Shown here: piece after piece, positions 44,079 to 52,170 of the stretch
Position numbering within the stretch: the stretch's first letter is position 1
Layout: every line of letters begins with the position of its first letter
NCBI RefSeq assembly: GCF_021952865.1
Contig: NZ_CP040792.1
Location: forward strand, 868,001 to 932,000
DNA length: 64,000 bases
Direction of reading: 5' to 3'
Source of the DNA: Clavibacter californiensis
GTDB taxonomy: Bacteria; Actinomycetota; Actinomycetes; Actinomycetales; Microbacteriaceae
Notes under the pieces: model-generated
The model's database searches: none
What the model saw: only the letters and a program-made list of their open reading frames with translations
Told to the model about the DNA's origin: nothing
Program-made: the position numbers and the translations under genes

Positions 44079-45400
44079 CCCTGCTCGTCATCAGCCCGGA
44101 CTACGCGTCCCATCTCTTCCCCCTCATCACGCTCGCGTCGGCCTGGCAGCAGGCCGGCGAGCGCGTGGTCGTGGCGACCGGATCCGCGACCGCCGGCATC
44201 GTCGAAGCCTCCGGCTTCGAGCGGGTCGACCTCCGCCTCGGCCGCGGATCCAACCCCGGCACCATCAAGGCCGAGGACCAGCCGACCGGCGAGGACGACG
44301 CCCTCCGCGGCTTCTTCGCCGCCACGCGCCGCGGCATGGTCGAGACCCTGCGCTTCCAGGCCGAGGCGCGCAGCGACGACCTGCTGTGGGAGCCGGTGGA
44401 GACCGCGCGCGCCGTGCAGCGGATCCTCGACGAGGTGCGCCCCGACCAGGTGATCGTCGACCACCTCGCCTTCAGCGCCCGCCTCGCGCTCCTCGCCTCG
44501 GGCACCCGTCACGCGGACGTCGTCCTCGGCCACCCGAGCGCGCTGCCCGTGGGCGACGAGGTCTACGGCTTCCCGCCCGCCTGGCCCGCCGCCTTCGAGC
44601 CCGAGGAGGAGGACCTCGACGAGCTGCACGCGCTGTGCGAGCGCGTCCGCGACCGCTTCACCGCGCAGTGGAACGACGCCCTCGCGATCCTCGCGCCGTC
44701 GATGCGCCCGAGCCGCGACGCGTTCGCGGAGGCCGGCGACGTGCTCCTGCTCAACTACCCCGAGGAGCTGCACGACCCCGACCGCTCCGAGCTCCTGCCG
44801 CCGCACGCGTTCATCGGCTCGGCCGTCCGTCGCGAGGCACCCGAGGCCGAGGTGCGGGACTGGATCGACGCGGGCGGCGACCCCATCGTCTACGTGTCGC
44901 TCGGCAGCTTCCTCTCCGTGCGCGGCGACGTGCTCGCGCGCATCGCGGCGGCCCTCCGCGACCTCGACGTGCGCGTGGCGCTCGCGACCGGATCCACCGA
45001 CCGGGCCGAGCTCGGCGACATCCCGTCGGACTGGCTCGTCCGCCCGTTCCTCCCGCAGGTGACGCTGCTCGCCCACGCCGACCTCGCGGTCACGCACGGC
45101 GGCAACAACTCCGTCACCGAGGCGGCGACCGCGGGCGTCCCGATGCTCGTGCTGCCGCTCTCGACCGACCAGTTCGCGGGGGCCGCGGCCCTCGAGGACG
45201 CGGGGCTCGGGATCGCGCTCGCCCCGAACGTCGCCACCGTCACCGAGCTGCGGCAGGCGGCCAAGCTCCTGCTCAACCCGTCGGGTGCGCAGCGCGCCGG
45301 CCTCGATGCCATCGCGGCGTCGCTCACGCGGTCGCCCGGTCCGCAGCGCGCGTACCAGGCGCTGGCCGGCGGGATCCGCCCGGAGCAGGCCGCGCGCTGA
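44075..45400 (+). CDS. GT1-family (UGT-like) glycosyltransferase
   Basis: 441 residues. GT-B fold with N-terminal SPDYASHLFPLITLASAWQQAG, VIVDHLAFSARLALL, and a donor-binding C-terminal half (IVYVSLGSFLSVRGDVLARI, LPQVTLLAHADLAVTHGGNNSVTEAATAGVPMLVLP) as in macrolide and UDP-sugar glycosyltransferases (quoted in parts). ATG overlaps the preceding stop by four bases, so it is coupled to the GT4 enzyme. Likely decorates a lipid or small molecule; no biosynthetic genes nearby tell which. Confidence 0.9.
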   Translation: MTLLVISPDYASHLFPLITLASAWQQAGERVVVATGSATAGIVEASGFERVDLRLGRGSNPGTIKAEDQPTGEDDALRGFFAATRRGMVETLRFQAEARSDDLLWEPVETARAVQRILDEVRPDQVIVDHLAFSARLALLASGTRHADVVLGHPSALPVGDEVYGFPPAWPAAFEPEEEDLDELHALCERVRDRFTAQWNDALAILAPSMRPSRDAFAEAGDVLLLNYPEELHDPDRSELLPPHAFIGSAVRREAPEAEVRDWIDAGGDPIVYVSLGSFLSVRGDVLARIAAALRDLDVRVALATGSTDRAELGDIPSDWLVRPFLPQVTLLAHADLAVTHGGNNSVTEAATAGVPMLVLPLSTDQFAGAAALEDAGLGIALAPNVATVTELRQAAKLLLNPSGAQRAGLDAIAASLTRSPGPQRAYQALAGGIRPEQAAR

Positions 45401-45528
45401 GCCGCTCGCCGGTTCCGGTCCTCCGGCCGGGCGACGCCCGTCCCGCGATCTCGTAGACTAGTGGGTGACCGCGTCCGCGCCCCGGCGCGACGGTCGCCCA
45501 CAGTCTCGGAAATGGATCAGGTGCCCTC

Positions 45529-45702
45529 GTGAACATCGTCGCTTTCATCATCGCGTTCGCCCTCTTCCTGGGCGGCATGGCGCTGTTCGCGTTCGCGTTC
45601 TACATCGAGGGCTTCGAGCTGCTGAGCTTCTTCGCCGGCATCCTGCTCGTCTCGGCGTCCATCGCCATCCCCGCGCACATCCTCAAGCGCACCGACGCCT
45701 GA
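45529..45702 (+). CDS. Small two-helix membrane protein
   Basis: A 57-residue frame from GTG 45529 to TGA 45702: two hydrophobic helices (VAFIIAFALFLGGMALFAFA and LLSFFAGILLVSASIAIPA) joined by YIEGFE, ending in a basic ILKRTDA tail. The composition and frame integrity make it a convincing gene despite its length. TAGACT near 45455 could be its promoter -10. Function unknown. Confidence 0.75.
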   Translation: MNIVAFIIAFALFLGGMALFAFAFYIEGFELLSFFAGILLVSASIAIPAHILKRTDA

Positions 45703-45725
45703 TCCGCGTCGCCTCCGCCCGCCGC

Positions 45726-45762
45726 GTCCGGTAACAAACCGGACACACGGCCCGGCTACGCT
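45726..45762 (+). promoter_or_regulatory. Inverted repeat and -10 element before the ATP-grasp operon
   Basis: GTCCGGT-N5-ACCGGAC at 45726-45744 lies where the -35 region would be, and TACGCT at 45757-45762 is six bases before the ATG. The repeat may be a regulator site, or a terminator of the small upstream gene. Confidence 0.5.
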
Positions 45763-45768
45763 CCGGGC

Positions 45769-47457
45769 ATGGGTGATCTGTTCGAGGGATACGGCACGCT
45801 CGCGGCCGCACGCCGCGCCTCCGGTGGCGCGATGCCGTTCGACGAGATGTTCCGGGATCCGCCCGCCGCCGGGGAGCCCGCCGTCGCGCGGGCGGCCTAC
45901 CGCGAGATCCACGCGGCCCTCTCCCGCATGACCAAGGAGGAGCTGAAGGACCGCACCGACGCGCTCGCCACCAGCTACCTCGCGCAGGGCGTCACCTTCG
46001 ACTTCGCGGGCGAGGAGCGGCCGTTCCCGCTCGACGCCGTGCCGCGCGTCATCGAGCAGGCCGAGTGGAGCCGGCTCGAGAAGGGCGTCGCGCAGCGGGT
46101 CCGGGCGCTCGAGGCGTTCCTCGCCGACGTGTACGGGCCGCAGCGCGCGATCCGCGACGGCGTGATCCCCGCCCGCCTGATCAGCTCGTCCAGCCACTTC
46201 CACCGCCAGGCCGCCGGCATCGACCCGGCCAACGGCGTCCGCATCCAGGTCTCCGGCATCGACCTCGTCCGCGACGAGGCCGGCGAGATGCGCGTGCTCG
46301 AGGACAACGTGCGCGTCCCGTCCGGCGTCAGCTACGTCATCTCCAACCGCCGCGTCATGGCGCAGACGCTCCCGGAGCTCTTCGTCTCGATGCGCGTGCG
46401 CCCCGTCGGCGACTACCCGAACAAGCTCCTGCAGGCCCTCCGCGCGAGCGCGCCCGACGGCGTCGAGGACCCGAACGTCGTCGTCCTCACGCCCGGCGTC
46501 TACAACAGCGCCTACTTCGAGCACACGCTGCTCGCGCGGCTCATGGGCGTCGAGCTCGTCGAGGGCCGCGACCTGTTCTGCTCCGGCGGCCGCGTCTGGA
46601 TGCGCACCACGGGCGGCCCCATGCGCGTCGACGTCATCTACCGCCGCGTCGACGACGAGTTCCTGGATCCGCTGCAGTTCCGCGCCGACTCCATGCTCGG
46701 CTCGCCCGGCCTCATGCTCGCGGCCCGCCTCGGCAACGTCACGATCGCGAACGCGGTGGGCAACGGCGTCGCCGACGACAAGCTCGTCTACACGTACCTG
46801 CCCGACCTCATCCGCTACTACCTGGCGGAGGACGCGATCATCCCGAACGTCGACACCTGGCGCCTCGAGGAGCCGGACTCGCTCGAGGAGGTGCTCGACC
46901 GGCTGCCGGAGCTGGTCGTGAAGCCCGTCGACGGATCCGGCGGCAAGGGCCTCGTGGTCGGCCCCGCCGCCAGCGCGGGCGAGCTCGCCGAGCTGCGCGC
47001 GCGGCTGCTCAAGGACCCGCGGGGCTGGATCGCGCAGCCCGTCGTGCAGCTCTCCACCATCCCCACGCTCGTCGAGGACGGGATGCGCCCGCGGCACGCC
47101 GACCTCCGCCCCTTCGCCGTGAACGACGGCCGCGACATCTGGGTGCTGCCCGGCGGGCTCACGCGCGTCGCGCTCCCCGAGGGCCAGCTCGTGGTGAACA
47201 GCAGCCAGGGCGGCGGATCCAAGGACACCTGGGTCGTGGGCGACGGCGGCTTCCCCGCGGCGACCCGCGAGCGCAGCGTGCAGACCCTCGTGGCCGACCA
47301 GGCCGCGGTCACCACGTCCATCCCGATCATCCAGAACGGGGAGAAGGCGCCCGACCAGTCGCCGCACGACCGGCCGCGCAACCGCGACCAGCACGAGCAG
47401 CAGCAGCAGGCCGCGGCGCCCGCCGGGCCCGACATCACGACCGAGGGGGACCGCTGA
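45769..47457 (+). CDS. Circularly permuted ATP-grasp protein (DUF404/DUF407)
   Basis: 562 residues, first gene of a conserved actinobacterial trio (homologues in Mycobacterium tuberculosis are Rv2411c-Rv2409c). Family blocks are clear: SSSHFHRQAAGIDPANGVRI, RVLEDNVRVPSGVSYVISNR, LVVKPVDGSGGKGLVVGP (ATP-binding) and LPGGLTRVAL. ATP-grasp enzymes ligate a carboxylate to an amine through an acylphosphate; the substrate here is unknown. The Gln/Asp/Pro-rich last 60 residues are dispensable-looking. ATG 45769 follows TACGCT by six bases (leaderless). Stop overlaps the next ATG by one base. Confidence 0.93.
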   Translation: MGDLFEGYGTLAAARRASGGAMPFDEMFRDPPAAGEPAVARAAYREIHAALSRMTKEELKDRTDALATSYLAQGVTFDFAGEERPFPLDAVPRVIEQAEWSRLEKGVAQRVRALEAFLADVYGPQRAIRDGVIPARLISSSSHFHRQAAGIDPANGVRIQVSGIDLVRDEAGEMRVLEDNVRVPSGVSYVISNRRVMAQTLPELFVSMRVRPVGDYPNKLLQALRASAPDGVEDPNVVVLTPGVYNSAYFEHTLLARLMGVELVEGRDLFCSGGRVWMRTTGGPMRVDVIYRRVDDEFLDPLQFRADSMLGSPGLMLAARLGNVTIANAVGNGVADDKLVYTYLPDLIRYYLAEDAIIPNVDTWRLEEPDSLEEVLDRLPELVVKPVDGSGGKGLVVGPAASAGELAELRARLLKDPRGWIAQPVVQLSTIPTLVEDGMRPRHADLRPFAVNDGRDIWVLPGGLTRVALPEGQLVVNSSQGGGSKDTWVVGDGGFPAATRERSVQTLVADQAAVTTSIPIIQNGEKAPDQSPHDRPRNRDQHEQQQQAAAPAGPDITTEGDR

Positions 47458-48392
47458 TGCCCATGCTGTCGCGCATCGCCGAGTCGCTCTTCTGGATCGG
47501 CCGCTACATCGAGCGGTCGGACGGCACCGCACGCATCCTCGACGTGCACCTGCAACTGCTCCTGGAGGATCCGTGGATCGACGAGGACACCGCCTGCCGC
47601 TCGCTCCTCAGCGTGATGGGCAGCGACGTGCCCTCCGAGGACGTGCTCGGGCGGGACGACGTGCTCGCGCTCCTCGCGGTGGACCGCACGCAGCCCGCCT
47701 CCATCGCCTACTCGCTCGGCGCCGCGCGGGAGAACGCCCGACGCGCCCGCGAGATCGTCTCGTCGGAGCTCTGGGAGTGCCTCAACACGACGCGCGCCCG
47801 CATGCCGCGGAAGATCGCCAACGACCGCGTGCACGAGTTCTTCGGCTGGGTGCGCGAGCGCTCGGCGCTCGCGGTCGGACTCGTCGAGTCGGGCACGAGC
47901 CGCGACGAGGCGTGGCAGTTCTTCACGCTCGGCCGATCCATCGAGCGCGCCGACATGACGGCCCGCCTCCTCGCGACCCGCGCCCTCACCGAGGCCAGCG
48001 GCCCGTCGTGGACCACGATCCTCCGCTCCTGCGGCGCCTACGAGGCGTACCTCCGCACGTACCGCGGCGTGCCGAGCGCACGCAACGCGGCCGAGTTCCT
48101 GCTGCTCGACCGGTTGTTCCCGCGATCGATCACGCACTCGATCCGCCGCGCCGAGCAGTGCCTGCACGACATCGAGCCGCGCACCGACCGCCTCGGGGTG
48201 TCCGACCAGGCGCAGCGGCTGCTCGGGCAGATCCGGAGCGAGCTGGAGTACCGGCCCATCCAGGAGGTCCTCGACGACCTCCCGCGCTTCATGGACGCCG
48301 TGCAGGAGGCGACATCCGCCACCAGCGAGGCCGTCCGCCAGCGCTACTTCCCCACCAACGCGGCACCCAGCTGGGTCGGAGAGAACTCGTGA
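47457..48392 (+). CDS. Alpha-E domain protein
   Basis: 311 residues, all-helical, matching the alpha-E family: MLSRIAESLFWIGRYIERSD at the N-terminus and EFLLLDRLFPRSITHSIRRA later. Always found with the circularly permuted ATP-grasp and transglutaminase-like proteins and probably forms a complex with them. ATG overlaps the preceding stop (TGATG), and its own stop overlaps the next GTG by four bases, so all three are translationally coupled. Confidence 0.93.
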   Translation: MPMLSRIAESLFWIGRYIERSDGTARILDVHLQLLLEDPWIDEDTACRSLLSVMGSDVPSEDVLGRDDVLALLAVDRTQPASIAYSLGAARENARRAREIVSSELWECLNTTRARMPRKIANDRVHEFFGWVRERSALAVGLVESGTSRDEAWQFFTLGRSIERADMTARLLATRALTEASGPSWTTILRSCGAYEAYLRTYRGVPSARNAAEFLLLDRLFPRSITHSIRRAEQCLHDIEPRTDRLGVSDQAQRLLGQIRSELEYRPIQEVLDDLPRFMDAVQEATSATSEAVRQRYFPTNAAPSWVGENS

Positions 48393-49234
48393 ACCGCCTG
48401 CGCATCACCCACCGGACCGGCTTCCACTACGAGGGCGAGGTGACGGCGTCGTACAACGAGGCGCGCATGCTGCCCGTCTCGAGCGAGAACCAGTTCGTCC
48501 TGTACTCGAACCTCGACATCCAGCCGAAGCCGGGGCACCACACCTACGTCGACTACTTCGGCACGCGGGTGTCCTCGTTCGAGATCCTCAGCCCGCACCG
48601 GTCGCTCGAGCTCACGGCGACGAGCCTCGTCGAGGTCCGGCCGCGCACGCACGAGCCGCACCAGCTCGGCTGGGACGACCTCGCGGTCGAGGTGGAGCGG
48701 GCCACCGAGCACGTGGAGCAGGTCGCGCAGACCGTGCGCACCGAGCCGCACGAGGAGGTCCGCGCGCTCGCGGAGGAGATCGCGGGCGGCGCGGGCACGC
48801 CGTGCGAGGCGGCCGCGGAGATCGCCCGCGCCATCGGCGAGAAGGTCGAGTACATGGCCGGCGTCACGAGCGTGCAGTCGACCGCGCGCGAGGCGTGGGA
48901 GCAGGGGCGCGGCGTCTGCCAGGACATCACGCACATCGTCATCGGGGCGCTCCGGCACGTCGGGATCCCCGCGCGCTACGTCAGCGGCTACCTGCACCCG
49001 AGGCCGAACGCGGCCGTCGGCGAGACCGTCACGGGCGAGTCGCACGCGTGGGTCGAGTGGTTCTGCGGCGAGTGGCGCGGCTGGGATCCCACGAACCTCA
49101 TCGACATCGGCGACCGGCACGTGCTCGTCGGCCGCGGCCGCGACTACCGCGACGTCGCGCCCCTGCGCGGCATCTACGCGGGGCCGTTCCGGTCGAAGCT
49201 GTTCGTGCGGGTCGAGATCACGCGGGAGTCCTGA
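48389..49234 (+). CDS. Transglutaminase-like cysteine protease-fold protein
   Basis: 281 residues. The N-terminal beta domain (LRITHRTGFHYEGEVTASYN EARM) is the bacterial transglutaminase-like N-terminal region; the catalytic triad is intact: Cys177 in RGVCQDITH, His219 in ESHAWVEW, and Asp233 in WDPTN. It may hydrolyse or form amide bonds together with the ATP-grasp ligase. GTG 48389 overlaps the previous stop. Last gene of the trio. Confidence 0.93.
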   Translation: MNRLRITHRTGFHYEGEVTASYNEARMLPVSSENQFVLYSNLDIQPKPGHHTYVDYFGTRVSSFEILSPHRSLELTATSLVEVRPRTHEPHQLGWDDLAVEVERATEHVEQVAQTVRTEPHEEVRALAEEIAGGAGTPCEAAAEIARAIGEKVEYMAGVTSVQSTAREAWEQGRGVCQDITHIVIGALRHVGIPARYVSGYLHPRPNAAVGETVTGESHAWVEWFCGEWRGWDPTNLIDIGDRHVLVGRGRDYRDVAPLRGIYAGPFRSKLFVRVEITRES

Positions 49235-49306
49235 TCCGGCGGGAGTCCTGACCGCGCGCGCCTCACGATCGGGGCTGGCGGGCGGACGCGCGCCTAGTCT
49301 GGGTCC

Positions 49307-50209
49307 ATGCCCGACGACGAGCGCTCCACCGGCGGAGCCGACCACCGCACCATCGTGGACGCGGAGGGCGTGACCCTCCACTACTACGTATGGGAGGCGG
49401 AGCGCCCACGGGCCGTCGTGCACATCGCGCACGGCGTCGGCGAGCACGCGCTGCGCTACATCCGGCTGGCGCACGAGCTCAACGCGGCCGGGTACACGGT
49501 CGCGGCCGACGACCATCGCGGCCACGGCGCCTCGGGGCTCGGGCACCTCGGCATCGGCGTCCTGGGGCCGAGGCGCCACCTCGCGGCGCTCGACGGGATC
49601 CAGCTGGTCAGCGAGCAGCTCCGGCGCGAGCACCCCGACCTCCCGCTCGTGCTCCTCGGCCACAGCTGGGGCGCGCTCCTCGCCCAGCGCATCGTCGCGC
49701 GGGCGTCGCATCTGTACGCGGGGCTCGTGCTGAGCGGGGCGTCGCTCGCGATGCCCGGCGTGATCAACACGGGCGACCTCAACAAGCGCTGGCGGTCTCC
49801 GGCGGCGTCCGGCTTCGAGTGGCTGTCGCGGGATCCGGAGGCGCAGCGCGCGTTCGGCGCCGACGACCGCAACTTCGACGTCAACGCGCTGAAGCCGTAC
49901 CGGATGCGCGACTCCGTGCAGATCATGGGCCGCCCGCCCCGGAAGCTCGCGACCGACCTGCCCGTGCTCATCCAGGGCGGCGAGGAGGACTCGCTCGGCG
50001 GCCGCCGGGGGATGCAGCTGCTCGCGCGCGACTACAACCGGCGCTCGCGCCTCAGCGACGTGCTGCTCATCGTGTACCCGGGCGCCAGGCACGAGATCTA
50101 CAACGAGACCAACCGCGACGAGGTGATCGCGGATCTGCGCAGCTGGCTGGGGTCGCGCATCTCGCCGACGGGGGCCGTGGCCGGGACACCGGGGGATCCG
50201 CGGGGATGA
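49307..50209 (+). CDS. Alpha/beta hydrolase (monoacylglycerol lipase type)
   Basis: 300 residues. HGVGEHALRY, the DDHRGHGAS block, nucleophile Ser120 in GHSWGALLA, and the His in YPGARHEIYNE are typical of the serine-aminopeptidase-S33/monoglyceride-lipase group. Cytoplasmic; likely hydrolyses lipid esters. ATG 49307 follows TAGTCT by six bases (leaderless). Its stop codon begins a 19-base sequence repeated exactly at the end of the GNAT gene (52105). Confidence 0.93.
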   Translation: MPDDERSTGGADHRTIVDAEGVTLHYYVWEAERPRAVVHIAHGVGEHALRYIRLAHELNAAGYTVAADDHRGHGASGLGHLGIGVLGPRRHLAALDGIQLVSEQLRREHPDLPLVLLGHSWGALLAQRIVARASHLYAGLVLSGASLAMPGVINTGDLNKRWRSPAASGFEWLSRDPEAQRAFGADDRNFDVNALKPYRMRDSVQIMGRPPRKLATDLPVLIQGGEEDSLGGRRGMQLLARDYNRRSRLSDVLLIVYPGARHEIYNETNRDEVIADLRSWLGSRISPTGAVAGTPGDPRG

Positions 50210-50213
50210 CGCA

Positions 50214-50247
50214 CGCCGCCCTCCGACCCAGGGGACGGAGGGCGGCG
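50214..50247. terminator. Bidirectional terminator, copy 1
   Basis: CGCCGCCCTCCG / CGGAGGGCGGCG, a perfect 12-base stem between convergent genes. The same stem recurs at 52112-52152. Confidence 0.82.
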
Positions 50248-50262
50248 CATCGGGTCAGCGGA

Positions 50263-51057
50263 CTACCTGGGCCGGCTCTCCCAGTAGTCCGGCAGGTGGA
50301 GCCAGAATCCCTTCTCCGCCCACCGGCTGTTCAGGAGCCAGGTGGTGAACGCCGTCCCGGCGGCGCCGATGAAGGCGCACGCGATCGCCCCGGCGACCGC
50401 GCAGAGCGCGCCCACCTCGAGCGAGGCCGCCGACGCGAAGATGATCTTCGCCACGGTGGGCGAGATGCTGAGGACGATGGACGGATGGGTGATGTGGTGC
50501 CAGAAGGAGCGCCAGCTGTCCGACGCGACGAGCGGATCCGAAGGGGAGGCCGCCGTGGCGCTCGCGCCGGAGGACGCATCGAGCGCGACGGCACCGCGTC
50601 CCGGCACGGTCGCCACGAGACGACCGGATGCATCGGCAACGACCGCGATCGTCTCGACTGACTGTTCGGGGCGGCTGAGCCGCAGCTCCGCCACCTGCTC
50701 CGTGGTCTCCCGCACGAGCTGCGCGCGCTCCGCCGCGCGGGCAGCGGGCGAGAGTCCGCGGGCTGCCCCGGAGGCGACCTCCGCGGCGTCGGCGAGCTGG
50801 TCGACGGTGATGCGCCCGGAGCGGATGTCGTCCTCTGCGGTGCCGGCTCGGACGGACGCCGCGAGCGCGGGTGGGATCGTGGGTCCGGCGGTGGCGGCCG
50901 ACCCCGTCGTGTGGCTCGCGGCCTGCGCGGGCGTGACCCCTGTGGCCGTCACACCGACCGAGGTGATGGCGATGAGGGTGAGGAGGAGCGTGCTCCTCCA
51001 CCGGCCAGGGAGTCTCGCCGGGCGATGAGCGGGTCGTGCGTGCGATCGGGTAGGCAT
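50263..51057 (-). CDS. Secreted protein with hydrophobic C-terminal domain, paralogue A
   Basis: 264 residues, no known family. Signal peptide 1-46 (AQAAS cleavage area), then a helical Ala/Arg-rich part, then a hydrophobic stretch (about 203-242, VGALCAVAGAIACAFIGAAG, glycine-zipper-like with two Cys) and an aromatic end (FWLHLPDYWESRPR). The motif EDDIRSGRITVDQLADAAE (75-93) matches EHDVKSGKITADQLATVATE in the protein at 57275, and the ends also align (F/Y-aromatic...P..W[EK]S), so they are paralogues. Start 51057 has GGAGGC six bases upstream. Divergent from a TetR remnant across a shared-type operator. A pore- or membrane-acting exported factor is possible (inference). Confidence 0.8.
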   Translation of the reverse strand: MPTRSHARPAHRPARLPGRWRSTLLLTLIAITSVGVTATGVTPAQAASHTTGSAATAGPTIPPALAASVRAGTAEDDIRSGRITVDQLADAAEVASGAARGLSPAARAAERAQLVRETTEQVAELRLSRPEQSVETIAVVADASGRLVATVPGRGAVALDASSGASATAASPSDPLVASDSWRSFWHHITHPSIVLSISPTVAKIIFASAASLEVGALCAVAGAIACAFIGAAGTAFTTWLLNSRWAEKGFWLHLPDYWESRPR

Positions 51058-51472
51058 CTTTGCCTCCAGTGTTCGGGTGTGCATGGTTGGGACGGGGATC
51101 CGGTCCTCCACGGGCGTGCTGCGACACGTCACTGTGTCCGAGCCGGGTAGATGGTTCGAGCGCACGGTACGACGTCGAGTCAGACGGTCGTCTGACTCGT
51201 GCACAGGTACAGGCACAGGCACGCGGGACGCGGGTTCGCGGCGACGTGCTGGAGCCACCCGCTCGGATCCCGGGACGGGAAGAGGCCGTGGGCGGATCAG
51301 GATCCGTGATGGCCGCGTCGGCGGAGACCGGCGGTGGGCCGCGCGCACCGGCTGCGGGGCGCGGTGACGACTGACGTCACCGGCCCCCACCCACCTGCTC
51401 GCCCGCGTCCTGTCGGCCTCCGCGGGCACCGCATCCCGTTACCCTCAGCTCAGGGGTGGGACGGAGCTGCGG
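51058..51472. promoter_or_regulatory. Divergent regulatory region of paralogue A
   Basis: 415 bases with no supported gene. It holds the ribosome-binding site of the minus-strand secreted gene, the inverted repeat at 51176-51199 and no other recognised element. Confidence 0.5.
51176..51199. promoter_or_regulatory. Probable TetR operator, copy 1
   Basis: CGAGTCAGACG-GT-CGTCTGACTCG: perfect 11-base arms with a 2-base spacer, 119 bases upstream of the secreted gene start. The inner GTCAGACG-NN-CGTCTGAC closely matches the site at 58087-58106 between the paralogous gene pair. Confidence 0.72.
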
Positions 51473-51610
51473 ATGGATCGGCGACAGGCGGGCGTGCACC
51501 GCCCGCGACGGGCGATCGCGGAGGCCGCCGGCTGCCGGTTCGGGGCCCACGGCCACGCCGGCACGTCGTGCTCGCGCGTGGTCGCGGCCGACGGCGAGGC
51601 GGCGCGATGA
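51473..51610 (+). pseudogene. TetR-family regulator, N-terminal remnant
   Basis: A 45-codon frame aligned without gaps to the first 45 residues of the intact TetR at 58218; about 25 positions are identical (RQA-V, RR-I-EAAG, F-AHG, GTS-SRV). The helix-turn-helix is cut after its first helix and the ligand domain is missing. The stop overlaps the ATG of the GNAT gene, which seems to have replaced the rest. It is not expected to bind DNA. Confidence 0.75.
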
Positions 51611-52107
51611 CGGACGCGCTGCCCGATGCGGCGCTCCGCCCGGCGCGCGCCGACGACCTCTCGTTCCTCGAGGACATGCTGGTGGCGTCGATGGACTGGC
51701 GCGACGACGGGTCGATGACACGCGAGCGCATGCTCGCGACGCCGGAGCTCGCGCACTACGTGGCCGGCTGGCCGCGCGCGGGCGACGTGGGCGTCGTCGC
51801 GGAGGTCGCCGGGGATCCGGTCGGCGCGGCGTGGGCCCGCCTCTTCGCCGATGACGACCGCGGCTACGGCTTCGTCGCCGCCGACATCCCCGAGCTCGGC
51901 ATGGCGCTCGTGCCGTCGGCGCGCGGCCGGGGCCTGGGGCGGCGGATGCTCGTGGCGCTCGTGGCTGCGGTGCGCGCATCCGGCGCGCCGGCCGTGAGCC
52001 TCAGCGTGGAGGACGGGAACGACCGCGCCCGCGCGCTCTACGAGTCGCTCGGCTTCGTGGCCGTGGGGCGCGAGGGCGGATCCGACGTGCTGCTGCTCCG
52101 CGGGTGA
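51607..52107 (+). CDS. GNAT-family N-acetyltransferase
   Basis: 166 residues with the full GNAT fold: LRPARADDLSFLEDMLVAS, then the acetyl-CoA-binding ELGMALVPSARGRGLGRRML and the C-terminal SLSVEDGNDRARALYESLGF VAVGR. Substrate unknown. ATG 51607 lies inside the end of a TetR remnant; no separate promoter is visible, so it may be read from the former TetR promoter. Terminator copy 2 follows immediately. Confidence 0.9.
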   Translation: MTDALPDAALRPARADDLSFLEDMLVASMDWRDDGSMTRERMLATPELAHYVAGWPRAGDVGVVAEVAGDPVGAAWARLFADDDRGYGFVAADIPELGMALVPSARGRGLGRRMLVALVAAVRASGAPAVSLSVEDGNDRARALYESLGFVAVGREGGSDVLLLRG

Positions 52108-52111
52108 CGCA

Positions 52112-52152
52112 CGCCGCCCTCCGGCCCGCGGGATGCGGGACGGAGGGCGGCG
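52112..52152. terminator. Bidirectional terminator, copy 2
   Basis: CGCCGCCCTCCG / CGGAGGGCGGCG with a 17-base loop, between the GNAT gene and the LPXTG-protein gene. The left arm plus upstream stop codon is identical over 19 bases to 50207-50225. Confidence 0.82.
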
Positions 52153-52170
52153 GCGGTGCGGTGCGCCCGG

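Noticed and set aside
51334-51606. N-terminal extension of the GNAT frame
   Set aside because: The extension is Arg/Pro/Gly nonsense overlapping the TetR remnant in another frame; GNAT similarity begins at ATG 51607.
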